DNA of 8,483 nt from DASZBR01 sp033763845. Lineage in GTDB: Bacteria; Pseudomonadota; Gammaproteobacteria; DASZBR01. The position numbers were made by a program, and so were the translations under genes. Below the pieces are notes generated by a model. The model searched no databases. It worked only from the letters and a program-made list of their open reading frames with translations, and had not been told where the DNA came from. Shown in pieces: positions 1 through 6,762 of the stretch (position 1 is its first letter; every line of letters starts with the position of its first letter). The DNA lies in assembly GCA_033763845.1 (NCBI GenBank), contig JANRJR010000017.1, positions 1-8,483 on the forward strand, written 5' to 3'.

Positions 1-1544
1 TACTCCCATTCGATTGTCGCAGGAGGTTTACTCGTTACATCATATACAACACGCGAAATATTTTTGACTTCATTAATAATACGTCGCGCAACATGCTCTA
101 AAAAATCATGCGATAAATGCGCTGAAGTTGCTGTCATAAAATCAGTGCTTTCTACGGCACGTAGTGCAATAATGGGTGCGTATAATCTCGCATCCCCCAC
201 AACACCCACTGATTTTATGGGTAAATACACACAAAAAGCTTGCGATACTTTGTGATATAAATCATGTTTATGCAGCTCTTCCATGAAAATAAAATCCGCT
301 TTGCGCAACGTTTCCAATTTTTCTTTTGTCACAGCACCAATCACGCGCAAAGCTAAACCGGGCCCCGGAAACGGATGTCGATACAATTCTTCAAACGGTA
401 ACTCTAATGCCAAACCAATTTTGCGCACCTCATCTTTAAATAATTCACGCAACGGCTCAACTAATTTTAAATGCAATTTTTCCGGCAAACCGCCCACATT
501 ATGATGAGATTTGATGGTATGCGATCCGTGACTAGACTTCGCTGACTCAATCACATCGCTATAAATAGTCCCTTGCGCAAGCCATTTTATTTCCGGCGTT
601 TTCTTCACTTCCTGCATAAAGACATCAATAAATAATTGCCCTACCATTTTTCGTTTTTCTTCGGGATCTTCAATATTATGTAACTTGCTCAAAAACAAAC
701 CTTCAGCTTGGCTGGATTTTACTTTTAAGCCAATACGCTTAGCCTGATGATTTAATAAATAATCTGCTTCGTTAAGGCGTTGCAAACCGTGATCGACATA
801 TAAACAAATTAATTGTGAGCCGATTGCTTTATGCAATAAAACAGCTGTAACAAGGGAATCGACTCCGCCAGACAATCCAAGCAACACTTTTTCTTTGCCG
901 ACTTTTTGGCGAATATCCTGAATAATTTTTTCAATAATATTTTCTGCTGACCAGTTTTGTTTACAATTACAAATATCAAAAATAAAGTTTTTAAATAATT
1001 TTTCGCCATCCGGTGTATGCGTTACTTCAGGATGAAACTGTACGCCATAATATTTTTTGGTTTTGTTTTCCATCACAGCGATAGCCGTATTTGTAGAAGA
1101 CGCCGTTGAAATAAATCCTTCTGGCACACCCGTAACTTGATCGCCATGACTCATCCACACTGTTGTATTATTAAAATTTTCTAATAATGGTGAAGACTTG
1201 CAGTCAACCAATTTGGCATAGCCAAATTCACTGTGCTTTTCTTTGGTTACACGTCCGCCTAATTGTATGGCCATCGCTTGCATACCATAACAAATGCCTA
1301 GTACGGGAACATTTAATTGAAATACCACGTCGGGAATGCGTGGCGAGAAATTTTCTAATACCGTTTCGGGTCCACCAGATAAAATAATTCCTGCAGGATT
1401 AAAACGCGTAATAACATCTGCTGAAGTGTTGTACGGCATTAATTCACAATAAACGCCCAATTCACGTACACGACGCGCAATTAATTGGCTATATTGCGAA
1501 CCAAAATCTAAAATTAAAATATGGGTAGGATTATTCGCCGGCAT
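1..1544 (-). CDS. guaA: GMP synthase (glutamine-hydrolysing), essentially complete
   Basis: Converts XMP, ATP and glutamine to GMP, the last step of cytoplasmic GMP synthesis. The N-terminal class I glutamine amidotransferase domain has nucleophile Cys85 in GICYGM and the His171/Glu173 pair in QFHPEV. The ATP-pyrophosphatase domain has the SGGVDS loop at residues 225-230, and the C-terminal dimerisation domain ends in KPPATIEWE, the normal end of the family. All 514 sense codons lie in the window. The stop begins TA at positions 2-1 and its third base is outside. 514 residues is close to the roughly 525 of E. coli GuaA. The ATG at 1544 overlaps the end of guaB by 14 bases, and I see no Shine-Dalgarno before it, so translation is probably coupled to guaB. 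It is the last gene of the leftward operon visible here. No key residue is missing. Confidence 0.97.
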   Translation of the reverse strand, partial: MPANNPTHILILDFGSQYSQLIARRVRELGVYCELMPYNTSADVITRFNPAGIILSGGPETVLENFSPRIPDVVFQLNVPVLGICYGMQAMAIQLGGRVTKEKHSEFGYAKLVDCKSSPLLENFNNTTVWMSHGDQVTGVPEGFISTASSTNTAIAVMENKTKKYYGVQFHPEVTHTPDGEKLFKNFIFDICNCKQNWSAENIIEKIIQDIRQKVGKEKVLLGLSGGVDSLVTAVLLHKAIGSQLICLYVDHGLQRLNEADYLLNHQAKRIGLKVKSSQAEGLFLSKLHNIEDPEEKRKMVGQLFIDVFMQEVKKTPEIKWLAQGTIYSDVIESAKSSHGSHTIKSHHNVGGLPEKLHLKLVEPLRELFKDEVRKIGLALELPFEELYRHPFPGPGLALRVIGAVTKEKLETLRKADFIFMEELHKHDLYHKVSQAFCVYLPIKSVGVVGDARLYAPIIALRAVESTDFMTATSAHLSHDFLEHVARRIINEVKNISRVVYDVTSKPPATIEWE

Positions 1545-2991
1545 AATTTGGAGGTTCTTTTGTCATGGTGACATCATGCGCGTGACTTTCACGAAATCCC
1601 GCTTGTGTAATTTTTACCCATTCTGCTTTCTGTTGTAATTCTAAAATCGTTTTTGCGCCCAAATACCCCATCCCCGAACGGACACCACCCATTAATTGAA
1701 AAATAACATTTCCTAAATTACCTTTGTATGGCACACGCCCTTCAATACCTTCAGGAACTAATTTATCTGCATTGCTCTGTAAATCTTGAAAATATCGCTC
1801 ACTTGAACCTTGTGCCATTGCCGCTAATGATCCCATACCGCGATAGGATTTATAGGTACGGCCTTGATATAATTCAATTTCACCCGGAGACTCTTCTGTT
1901 CCAGCAAATAAACTGCCAATCATCACACACGATGCACCCGCCGCTAATGCTTTACAAATATCGCCGGAAAAACGAATACCGCCATCTGATATTACTGGAA
2001 TATGTTTTTTCTTCGCCATCGCATAGACATTTTGTATCGCCGTAACTTGAGGAACACCCACGCCACTAATAATACGCGTTGTGCAAATGGACCCAGGACC
2101 TACGCCAACTTTTAATGCATCGGCACCGGCTTTAATTAATGCAGCAGCTGCATCAGCCGTTGCGATATTTCCCGCAACCACCTCAATTCCTGAGAAATAT
2201 TTTTTAATCCATTTCACACGATCCAATACACTTTGTGCATGACCATGCGCAGTATCAACCACCAAAACATCCACGCCAGCATCAACCAATGCTTTAATTC
2301 TCTCGTCATTGCTCGGGTTAATTCCTACCGCAGCGCCAACCCTTAATTGTCCCAGATGATCTTTACTTGCAAGTGGCTTGGTTTTTGCTTTTTGAATATC
2401 TTTTACAGTCACTAATCCACGTAATTGAAATTTATCGTTGACCACTAATATTTTTTCGATGCGATTTTTATGCAACAAATCAATAATTTCATTACGCGAT
2501 GCGCCTTCTTTCACGGTAATTAATTTTTGTTTGGGCGTCATAATTTTAGACACAGGTTGTTTTAAGTTCGTTTCAAAACGAATATCTCGCCCCGTAACGA
2601 TTCCAACTAATTGCTCGCCTTCTACAACGGGAACACCCGAAATATTGTGTGATTCTGTAATACTTAATAATTCTTTCACAGTAATATTGGGATTAACGGT
2701 AATCGGATCTTTGACGATTCCGCTTTCGAATTTTTTCACTTTACGAACTTGTCTCGCTTGTTCTTCAATAGACATATTTTTATGAATAATGCCCATACCA
2801 CCTTCCTGCGCTAGCGCAATCGCCAAGCGTGCTTCAGTAACGGTATCCATTGCTGAAGATAATATTGGAATTTGTAATTCTATTTTTTTGGTTAATTTCG
2901 TTGCGAGCTGGACCTCTTTTGGCAATACTTCCGTGTGACGCGGAACTAATAATACGTCATCAAATGTCAGGGCTTCTTGAAGAATTTTCAT
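1531..2991 (-). CDS. guaB: IMP dehydrogenase
   Basis: Oxidises IMP to XMP with NAD+, the committed step of guanine nucleotide synthesis; GuaA then aminates XMP. The 486-residue protein is full length. It has the N-terminal barrel start (LTFDDVLLVP near residue 8), a tandem CBS pair at about 94-205 that normally binds purine nucleotides for allosteric control, and the active-site loop GPGSICTTR with nucleophile Cys303. The flap region includes KSYRGMGS near 381, the Arg399-Tyr400 pair in SSERY that acts as base in this family, and EGIEGRVPYKG at 414-424. The ATG at 2991 lies 3 bases after the ribH stop. Only a weak GAGTGAG-like purine stretch precedes it, so it probably depends on upstream translation. 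The long frames open on the opposite strand are shadows of this gene. Confidence 0.98.
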   Translation of the reverse strand: MKILQEALTFDDVLLVPRHTEVLPKEVQLATKLTKKIELQIPILSSAMDTVTEARLAIALAQEGGMGIIHKNMSIEEQARQVRKVKKFESGIVKDPITVNPNITVKELLSITESHNISGVPVVEGEQLVGIVTGRDIRFETNLKQPVSKIMTPKQKLITVKEGASRNEIIDLLHKNRIEKILVVNDKFQLRGLVTVKDIQKAKTKPLASKDHLGQLRVGAAVGINPSNDERIKALVDAGVDVLVVDTAHGHAQSVLDRVKWIKKYFSGIEVVAGNIATADAAAALIKAGADALKVGVGPGSICTTRIISGVGVPQVTAIQNVYAMAKKKHIPVISDGGIRFSGDICKALAAGASCVMIGSLFAGTEESPGEIELYQGRTYKSYRGMGSLAAMAQGSSERYFQDLQSNADKLVPEGIEGRVPYKGNLGNVIFQLMGGVRSGMGYLGAKTILELQQKAEWVKITQAGFRESHAHDVTMTKEPPNYAGE

Positions 2992-2994
2992 AAA

Positions 2995-3402
2995 TTACTC
3001 ACTCAATAATGAAACCATTTTAAATGCACCATCCACCCAATCCCGTGCCGTTTGAATTCTCGACTCTGCTTGTGCTTCATCTTCGGTAGTTAACACACCA
3101 AATATAACGGGAATATGATAATCCAATGCAACTCGCTGACAACCATAGCTGACTTGTTGGCACACATAATCATAGTGACTGGTTTCACCACGTATCACTG
3201 CGCCCATACAAATAATCGCATCGTATTTTTTTTGTTTAGCCAAATGCTGAGCCAATAAAGGAATTTCAATAGCGCCTGGCACCCATACGCTATGAATATT
3301 AGCGTCAGAAATATTTCGTTCTTTTAATCGAGCAACAGCAATCGCGTATAATTTTTCTGTAATTTCATGATTAAACTTACTTGTAACGATGGCAACTCTC
3401 AT
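2995..3402 (-). CDS. ribH: 6,7-dimethyl-8-ribityllumazine synthase (short form)
   Basis: Condenses 5-amino-6-ribitylaminouracil (from the RibA and RibD steps) with 3,4-dihydroxy-2-butanone 4-phosphate (from the RibB step) to give the lumazine used by riboflavin synthase. Visible motifs are the aromatic FN at 10-11, VPGAIEIP at 41-48, GAVIRGETSH at 67-76 with the expected general acid/base His76, and FGVLTTE at 101-107; Arg115 sits where the phosphate-binding Arg is expected. At 135 residues it is shorter than the usual 150-160. It starts directly at the first core strand, and its C-terminus lacks the usual AGxxxGNKG-type loop after Arg115, being about five residues shorter there. No longer start exists, because an in-frame TGA lies seven codons upstream (3421-3423). 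The ATG overlaps the ribBA stop as ATGA. The family call is sure; full activity is less so. Confidence 0.93.
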   Translation of the reverse strand: MRVAIVTSKFNHEITEKLYAIAVARLKERNISDANIHSVWVPGAIEIPLLAQHLAKQKKYDAIICMGAVIRGETSHYDYVCQQVSYGCQRVALDYHIPVIFGVLTTEDEAQAESRIQTARDWVDGAFKMVSLLSE

Positions 3403-4586
3403 AATAAATGCCCCAATTTTTCACGCTTGGTTTTTAAATATTTCTTATTTTGCGAATGTGGCTCTGATATGATGGAAACTCGCTCTGCAACTTGTATACC
3501 ATAACTTTTAAGATTATTGATTTTCTGCGGATTATTCGTCAGTAATTTAATTTTATCTAAATTAAGGCAATGCAAAATTTGCGCAGCATCAATATAATTT
3601 CGCTCGTCTGCTAAAAACCCTAACTGTTCATTGGCCTCAACTGTATCTAAATTATGTTTATCCTGAAGACCATACGCTTTAATTTTGTTTAACAAACCAA
3701 TTCCGCGTCCTTCTTGACGCATATACAATAATGCCCCGCCTTCTTGGCTAATTTTTTTCAACGCCGTGTCTAATTGCCATCCACAATCACAACGCAATGA
3801 TCCTAATAAATCACCCGTCATACACTCCGAATGAATACGGACAAGCGGAATATCCGATTTCTTTTTGGTTTTTTTAGAGATCACTAAATGATTTTCGGGA
3901 TGGTATGGCGATGAAAACACCGCCACATCAAATTCACCGTACTTTGTAGGCAATTTTGCCGCTGCTGTTTTTTTAAATACGGGATCATGCTGTATTCGAT
4001 GCTCAATAATCTGCTGTATTGAAATAATTTTAAGCTTATGCGCTTTCGCAATTTTTTCTAAATCTGGCATTCTTGCCATCGTGCCATCTTTTTTAATAAT
4101 TTCAGAAATCACGGCCATCGGCTTTAAACCCGCGATTCGCATTAAATCCAATCCGCCTTCTGTATGACCACGACGAATAAATACTCCGCCGTTTTTTGCC
4201 GCTAATGGGAAAACATGTCCTGGCATAACAATATCAGCAGGACCCGATTTTGGATTGACTGCCGCTTGAATGGTTTTCACGCGATCAAATACAGAGCTTC
4301 CGGTAGTAACTCCTTTTGTGGCTTCAATCGAAACAGTAAATGCAGTGCCCATGTGCGTATTATTTTCCGTAGTCATCATGGGAATATTCAACCGTTTTAG
4401 ATCGGACTGACCCATACTTAAACAGGTAATCACATGGCCATAGTGTGTAATAAAATTTAAATGTTCGGGTTTTATTTTTTCAGCCGCAACCACAAAATCA
4501 CCTTCATTTTCACGACGAATATCGTCGACTAAAATCACCATCTTGCCAGCTTTGAGATCGTTTATCGCTTCTTGAATGGAATTCAC
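3399..4586 (-). CDS. ribBA: Bifunctional DHBP synthase / GTP cyclohydrolase II
   Basis: Performs both entry reactions of riboflavin synthesis: ribulose 5-phosphate to 3,4-dihydroxy-2-butanone 4-phosphate, and GTP to the diaminopyrimidine used by RibD. The RibB half (about 1-200) shows DDIRRENEGD at 21-30 with metal-binding acidic residues, GVTTGSS at 92-98, RRGHTEG at 138-144, and SEI at 161-163 where most homologues have CEI. The RibA half (about 210-395) has the zinc cysteines Cys255, Cys266 and Cys268 (SEC...RCDCG), RQEGRGIGL at 290-298, ADER at 326-329 and LLTNNPQK at 348-355. Both halves therefore look catalytically intact, unlike some proteobacterial fusions whose RibA half is degenerate. 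The start is GTG at 4586, overlapping the ribE stop as GTGA. That overlap, and alignment of the N-terminus with the RibB family, support it. Confidence 0.97.
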   Translation of the reverse strand: MNSIQEAINDLKAGKMVILVDDIRRENEGDFVVAAEKIKPEHLNFITHYGHVITCLSMGQSDLKRLNIPMMTTENNTHMGTAFTVSIEATKGVTTGSSVFDRVKTIQAAVNPKSGPADIVMPGHVFPLAAKNGGVFIRRGHTEGGLDLMRIAGLKPMAVISEIIKKDGTMARMPDLEKIAKAHKLKIISIQQIIEHRIQHDPVFKKTAAAKLPTKYGEFDVAVFSSPYHPENHLVISKKTKKKSDIPLVRIHSECMTGDLLGSLRCDCGWQLDTALKKISQEGGALLYMRQEGRGIGLLNKIKAYGLQDKHNLDTVEANEQLGFLADERNYIDAAQILHCLNLDKIKLLTNNPQKINNLKSYGIQVAERVSIISEPHSQNKKYLKTKREKLGHLL

Positions 4587-5176
4587 TGTTTTTGGCTCTC
4601 TAAGTAATTAATAATATATCGTGCAAAATAATCGACTTCTAAATTAACGTTATCTCCAACAATTAAATCCACTAAATTAGTTCTAAACAATGTATGGGGA
4701 ATCAACATGACTTCAAAATAATCTTCAGCGACATCATTTACGGTCAAACTCACGCCGTTTATGGAAATACTGCCTTTTTTAGAAATAAATTTAAAACTGT
4801 CAAATAACATTGGCTGAAATCGCATCACAACAAAATCACCCGTTTTTTCAATATGCGTAATATTCGCTTGAGTATCTACATGCCCCATGACCATGTGGCC
4901 ACCCATGCGATCTTGTAATTTTAACGATTTTTCTAAGTTAACTTTGTATTGGGGTTTAAATTTATTGGCAGTGGTTAATTTTAAGGTCTCGGGCGAAACC
5001 TCACAGCTAAAATGACTGTCGCGAAAATCTGTGACGGTCAAACAAATTCCATCCACAGCAATACTTTCGCCTTTCACAAAATCATCAAAATCGGTTTTGA
5101 TTAAAAATCGATAGCCATTGGGAATCGTTTCAAAAGAAACAATTTCACCACAATGATCTACAATTCCCGTAAACAT
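4583..5176 (-). CDS. ribE: Riboflavin synthase, alpha subunit
   Basis: Catalyses dismutation of two 6,7-dimethyl-8-ribityllumazine molecules into riboflavin and the pyrimidine that RibH re-uses. The 197-residue protein has the family start MFTGIV and two internally similar lumazine-binding barrels. Barrel 1 (about 1-90) carries VDGICLTV at 41-48 with the conserved Cys45. Barrel 2 (about 91-190) opens with MGGHMVMGHVD, including His99, and carries ISINGVSLTVN at 137-147 and IPHTLFRTNL at 159-168. The length is slightly below the roughly 210 of E. coli. The ATG at 5176 lies 4 bases after the ribD stop and is preceded by GAGGTGG inside the last ribD codons, a good Shine-Dalgarno. E. coli nomenclature calls this gene ribC; ribE follows the Bacillus naming. 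Confidence 0.97.
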   Translation of the reverse strand: MFTGIVDHCGEIVSFETIPNGYRFLIKTDFDDFVKGESIAVDGICLTVTDFRDSHFSCEVSPETLKLTTANKFKPQYKVNLEKSLKLQDRMGGHMVMGHVDTQANITHIEKTGDFVVMRFQPMLFDSFKFISKKGSISINGVSLTVNDVAEDYFEVMLIPHTLFRTNLVDLIVGDNVNLEVDYFARYIINYLESQKQ

Positions 5177-5180
5177 AAAA

Positions 5181-6167
5181 TTATACCCACCTCATTTCGC
5201 AAACAACATCTGCACCATAATTTTCCCAACGGATATCTTTTGCATTCCGAAAAATATTTTGTTCGGAAATAAATCCTTCAACTCCGCCTTTGCCAATGAT
5301 TTTTGGGGCAACATACACAAACGCACGCTGAACTAATTTTTCCGTTAATAAACTCGTAAACAATTGACCGCCCGCCTCTACCCATAAATCATGCACACCA
5401 TCTTCTGCAATTTTTTCCAGCATTTCAGATAAACTTTCATTTTGAAATACGCGCACATCTTTTGCCGTTTGAAAAATTTTCGCACTCACCGGAATTTCAA
5501 GATTGCGATCAATAATATAAACAGACTTTGGAATTACTTCGCCATATAGTCTCGCATTCAACGACGGATCATCACTGATAATTGTTCTTGCCGTTGTTAA
5601 AATAGCATCGGATCGTTTTCTCCACTCATGCGTAAATTGTTTTAATTCTTGACCTGTTATCGAAATCGGCTCACCGTTTTTGCCGGCAATTTTTCCATCG
5701 AGACTTATCGCTAACTTCGCTGTCACCCATGGTTTTTTATTTTTCCACCACCACGCATAGCTTTCATAAAACTCATCAATTTCAGGTAATTGTACATAAT
5801 GACAATCTACGCCCAATTCTTGTAAGGTTTTATCACCTGCGCCACTAACTTGGGGATTGGGGTCACAAAAACCATACACCACACGACGAATACCCGATTG
5901 CATAATACGTTCCGTACACGGCGGAGTTTTTCCCCAATGACAACAGGGCTCTAATGTCACATATAGCGTCGCACCGTCTATATCTTTTTCTACATGATTT
6001 AATGCAACCACTTCAGCATGGGGATGTCCCGCACCCAAATGTTCACCTTCCGCAATCACTTCACCGTTTTTTACAACAATCGCGCCCACCGAAGGATTGG
6101 GCGCACAGAATCCTTTCCATTTTTGCGCTAAATTTAACGCTAACCGCAGATAGTCCTGATCATCCAT
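5181..6167 (-). CDS. ribD: Bifunctional pyrimidine deaminase / uracil reductase
   Basis: Deaminates the product of GTP cyclohydrolase II and then reduces its ribosyl side chain with NADPH, the second and third steps of the GTP branch. The deaminase domain (about 1-145) has CAPNPSVGAI at 21-30, HAE at 50-52 and EPCCHWGKTPPC at 73-84, giving zinc ligands His50, Cys75 and Cys84 with Glu52 as proton shuttle. The reductase domain (about 146-328) has KLAISLDGKIAG at 151-162, SDAILTTARTIISDDPSLNAR at 186-206 and the WVEAGG turn at 262-267. 328 residues is short against roughly 365 in E. coli; the missing part seems to be a variable stretch before WVEAGG. The ATG at 6167 follows the lipoprotein stop by 2 bases. 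A weak GGTGA about 10 bases upstream is its only visible ribosome site, so coupling to the lipoprotein is likely. Confidence 0.96.
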   Translation of the reverse strand: MDDQDYLRLALNLAQKWKGFCAPNPSVGAIVVKNGEVIAEGEHLGAGHPHAEVVALNHVEKDIDGATLYVTLEPCCHWGKTPPCTERIMQSGIRRVVYGFCDPNPQVSGAGDKTLQELGVDCHYVQLPEIDEFYESYAWWWKNKKPWVTAKLAISLDGKIAGKNGEPISITGQELKQFTHEWRKRSDAILTTARTIISDDPSLNARLYGEVIPKSVYIIDRNLEIPVSAKIFQTAKDVRVFQNESLSEMLEKIAEDGVHDLWVEAGGQLFTSLLTEKLVQRAFVYVAPKIIGKGGVEGFISEQNIFRNAKDIRWENYGADVVCEMRWV

Positions 6168-6169
6168 AG

Positions 6170-6727
6170 TTAATTTTTCACCAAAAATTGCGTAAGAGAA
6201 GAATCATTTAAAATATTATTCAATAATTTATCCAATGCTTGATTAACTTGCGAAGAAGGTGTCTGTGAAGAAATTCCCAACACACTTTGATTGGTCGCAC
6301 TAGCCGTATACACTTTCTTATAAACAGTACCGGACGGTTTTGTTGCAGTGACTTCTGCTTTGGCAGATGTTTCGGTTTGATTCGATGCCATACCAGATAA
6401 TGCACGATAATCTAACGTAACTAATTTAATGCTGATTTGATCTTCTTTTCCAGCGGGTGTCGTTACCGTTTTAAAACCCTGATTTTTTAAGCCTTGCGAA
6501 ATTTCACGTGTTAATATTTTCGGCACATTCTGAGCAGGATTAATATTTGCTGTGCTATAACTTGAAAGATCTCTAGCATCCGTTGCAGACACATATACCA
6601 ATTGCTGATTACCAATCGACGACGATTCTACGTTGGCGTTTGGATAAAGTTGAACCAGTGGTTTAGCCGTAGGCGTTGAACAGGCGCTGAGCAACAGTGA
6701 TAAAGCAACGGCTCCGAAAATTCTCAT
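6170..6727 (-). CDS. YajG-family lipoprotein
   Basis: Predicted outer-membrane lipoprotein of unknown function, 185 residues. The signal peptide is short: a Met-Arg start, a hydrophobic stretch, then lipobox LSAC with lipidated Cys16. Ser at position +2 argues against inner-membrane retention. The mature part is Ser/Thr/Gln-rich and polar. It follows the YajG pattern seen in E. coli: a variable start, a central segment with a TREISQGLKNQGF-like helix (about 93-105), and a C-terminal helix ending near SSLTQFLVKN. I match it to YajG (Pfam Lipoprotein_16) from memory of the pattern, so this is fairly but not fully sure. The start at 6727 is chosen over an in-frame ATG at 6787 because GGAGGGG lies just upstream and the signal peptide begins there. 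It is the first gene of the rib-gua operon, 2 bases from ribD. No metabolic link to flavin synthesis is known to me. Confidence 0.85.
   Translation of the reverse strand: MRIFGAVALSLLLSACSTPTAKPLVQLYPNANVESSSIGNQQLVYVSATDARDLSSYSTANINPAQNVPKILTREISQGLKNQGFKTVTTPAGKEDQISIKLVTLDYRALSGMASNQTETSAKAEVTATKPSGTVYKKVYTASATNQSVLGISSQTPSSQVNQALDKLLNNILNDSSLTQFLVKN
6676..6704 (+). promoter_or_regulatory. Weak candidate promoter for xseA
   Basis: TTGAAC at 6676-6681 and GATAAA at 6699-6704 are separated by 17 bases; each matches the sigma-70 consensus at four of six positions. The pair lies inside the 5' part of the lipoprotein gene on the opposite strand, and would give a leader of roughly 50 bases before the xseA ATG. 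The 34-base gap is too short to hold a full promoter for xseA, so a site in this position is expected, but this particular match is weak and may be chance. Confidence 0.2.
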
Positions 6728-6730
6728 AGA

Positions 6731-6737
6731 CCCCTCC
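6731..6737 (-). promoter_or_regulatory. Strong ribosome binding site of the lipoprotein gene
   Basis: The minus strand reads GGAGGGG here. The GGAGG core ends five bases before the ATG at 6727-6725. It fixes the start of the lipoprotein and excludes the upstream in-frame ATG at 6787, which would extend the reading frame across the whole divergent gap and into xseA. As the best ribosome site at the head of the operon, it probably sets translation of the coupled ribD as well. Confidence 0.8.
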
Positions 6738-6753
6738 GCAGGTAAATGCCAGA

Positions 6754-6762
6754 ATTGTACCA
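6754..6762 (-). promoter_or_regulatory. Candidate extended -10 promoter of the lipoprotein-rib-gua operon
   Basis: The minus strand reads TGGTACAAT: a TGn extension followed by TACAAT, which matches the sigma-70 -10 consensus at five of six bases. I find no convincing -35 hexamer at 15-18 bases, which is acceptable for extended -10 promoters. A start about seven bases downstream would fall on the A near 6747, leaving a leader of about 20 bases with the ribosome site in the right place. The first base of the xseA ATG is part of the element, so the two transcription units share sequence here. This is a prediction from sequence only. Confidence 0.5.

Larger units (their letters stand above)
1..6747 (-). 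other. Predicted seven-gene operon: lipoprotein-ribD-ribE-ribBA-ribH-guaB-guaA
   Basis: The seven minus-strand genes are joined by gaps of 2, 4 and 3 bases (lipoprotein/ribD, ribD/ribE, ribH/guaB) and overlaps of 4, 4 and 14 bases (ribE/ribBA as GTGA, ribBA/ribH as ATGA, guaB/guaA). I find no terminator hairpin or spacer between them, so one transcript from the divergent gap is the simplest reading. Internal promoters inside ribH or ribBA for guaB cannot be excluded by eye. There is no leader long enough for an FMN riboswitch. Whether the operon continues left of guaA is not visible. Confidence 0.75.

Noticed and set aside
64..1387. Several short open frames opposite or within guaA (64-255, 283-504, 809-1009, 1187-1387)
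   Set aside because: The whole stretch is covered by an intact GMP synthase on the minus strand; the products resemble nothing I recognise.
1728..2785. Two plus-strand open frames of 105 and 115 codons (1728-2045, 2438-2785) opposite guaB
   Set aside because: They lie entirely antisense to a full-length conserved IMP dehydrogenase, have unremarkable composition and no ribosome site that I could see; they are by-products of its codon use.
3410..3500. Possible degeneration of the GTP cyclohydrolase II half of RibBA, as in some proteobacterial fusions
   Set aside because: The zinc cysteines, RQEGRGIGL, ADER, LLTNNPQK and the KLGHLL ending are all present, so this half looks active.
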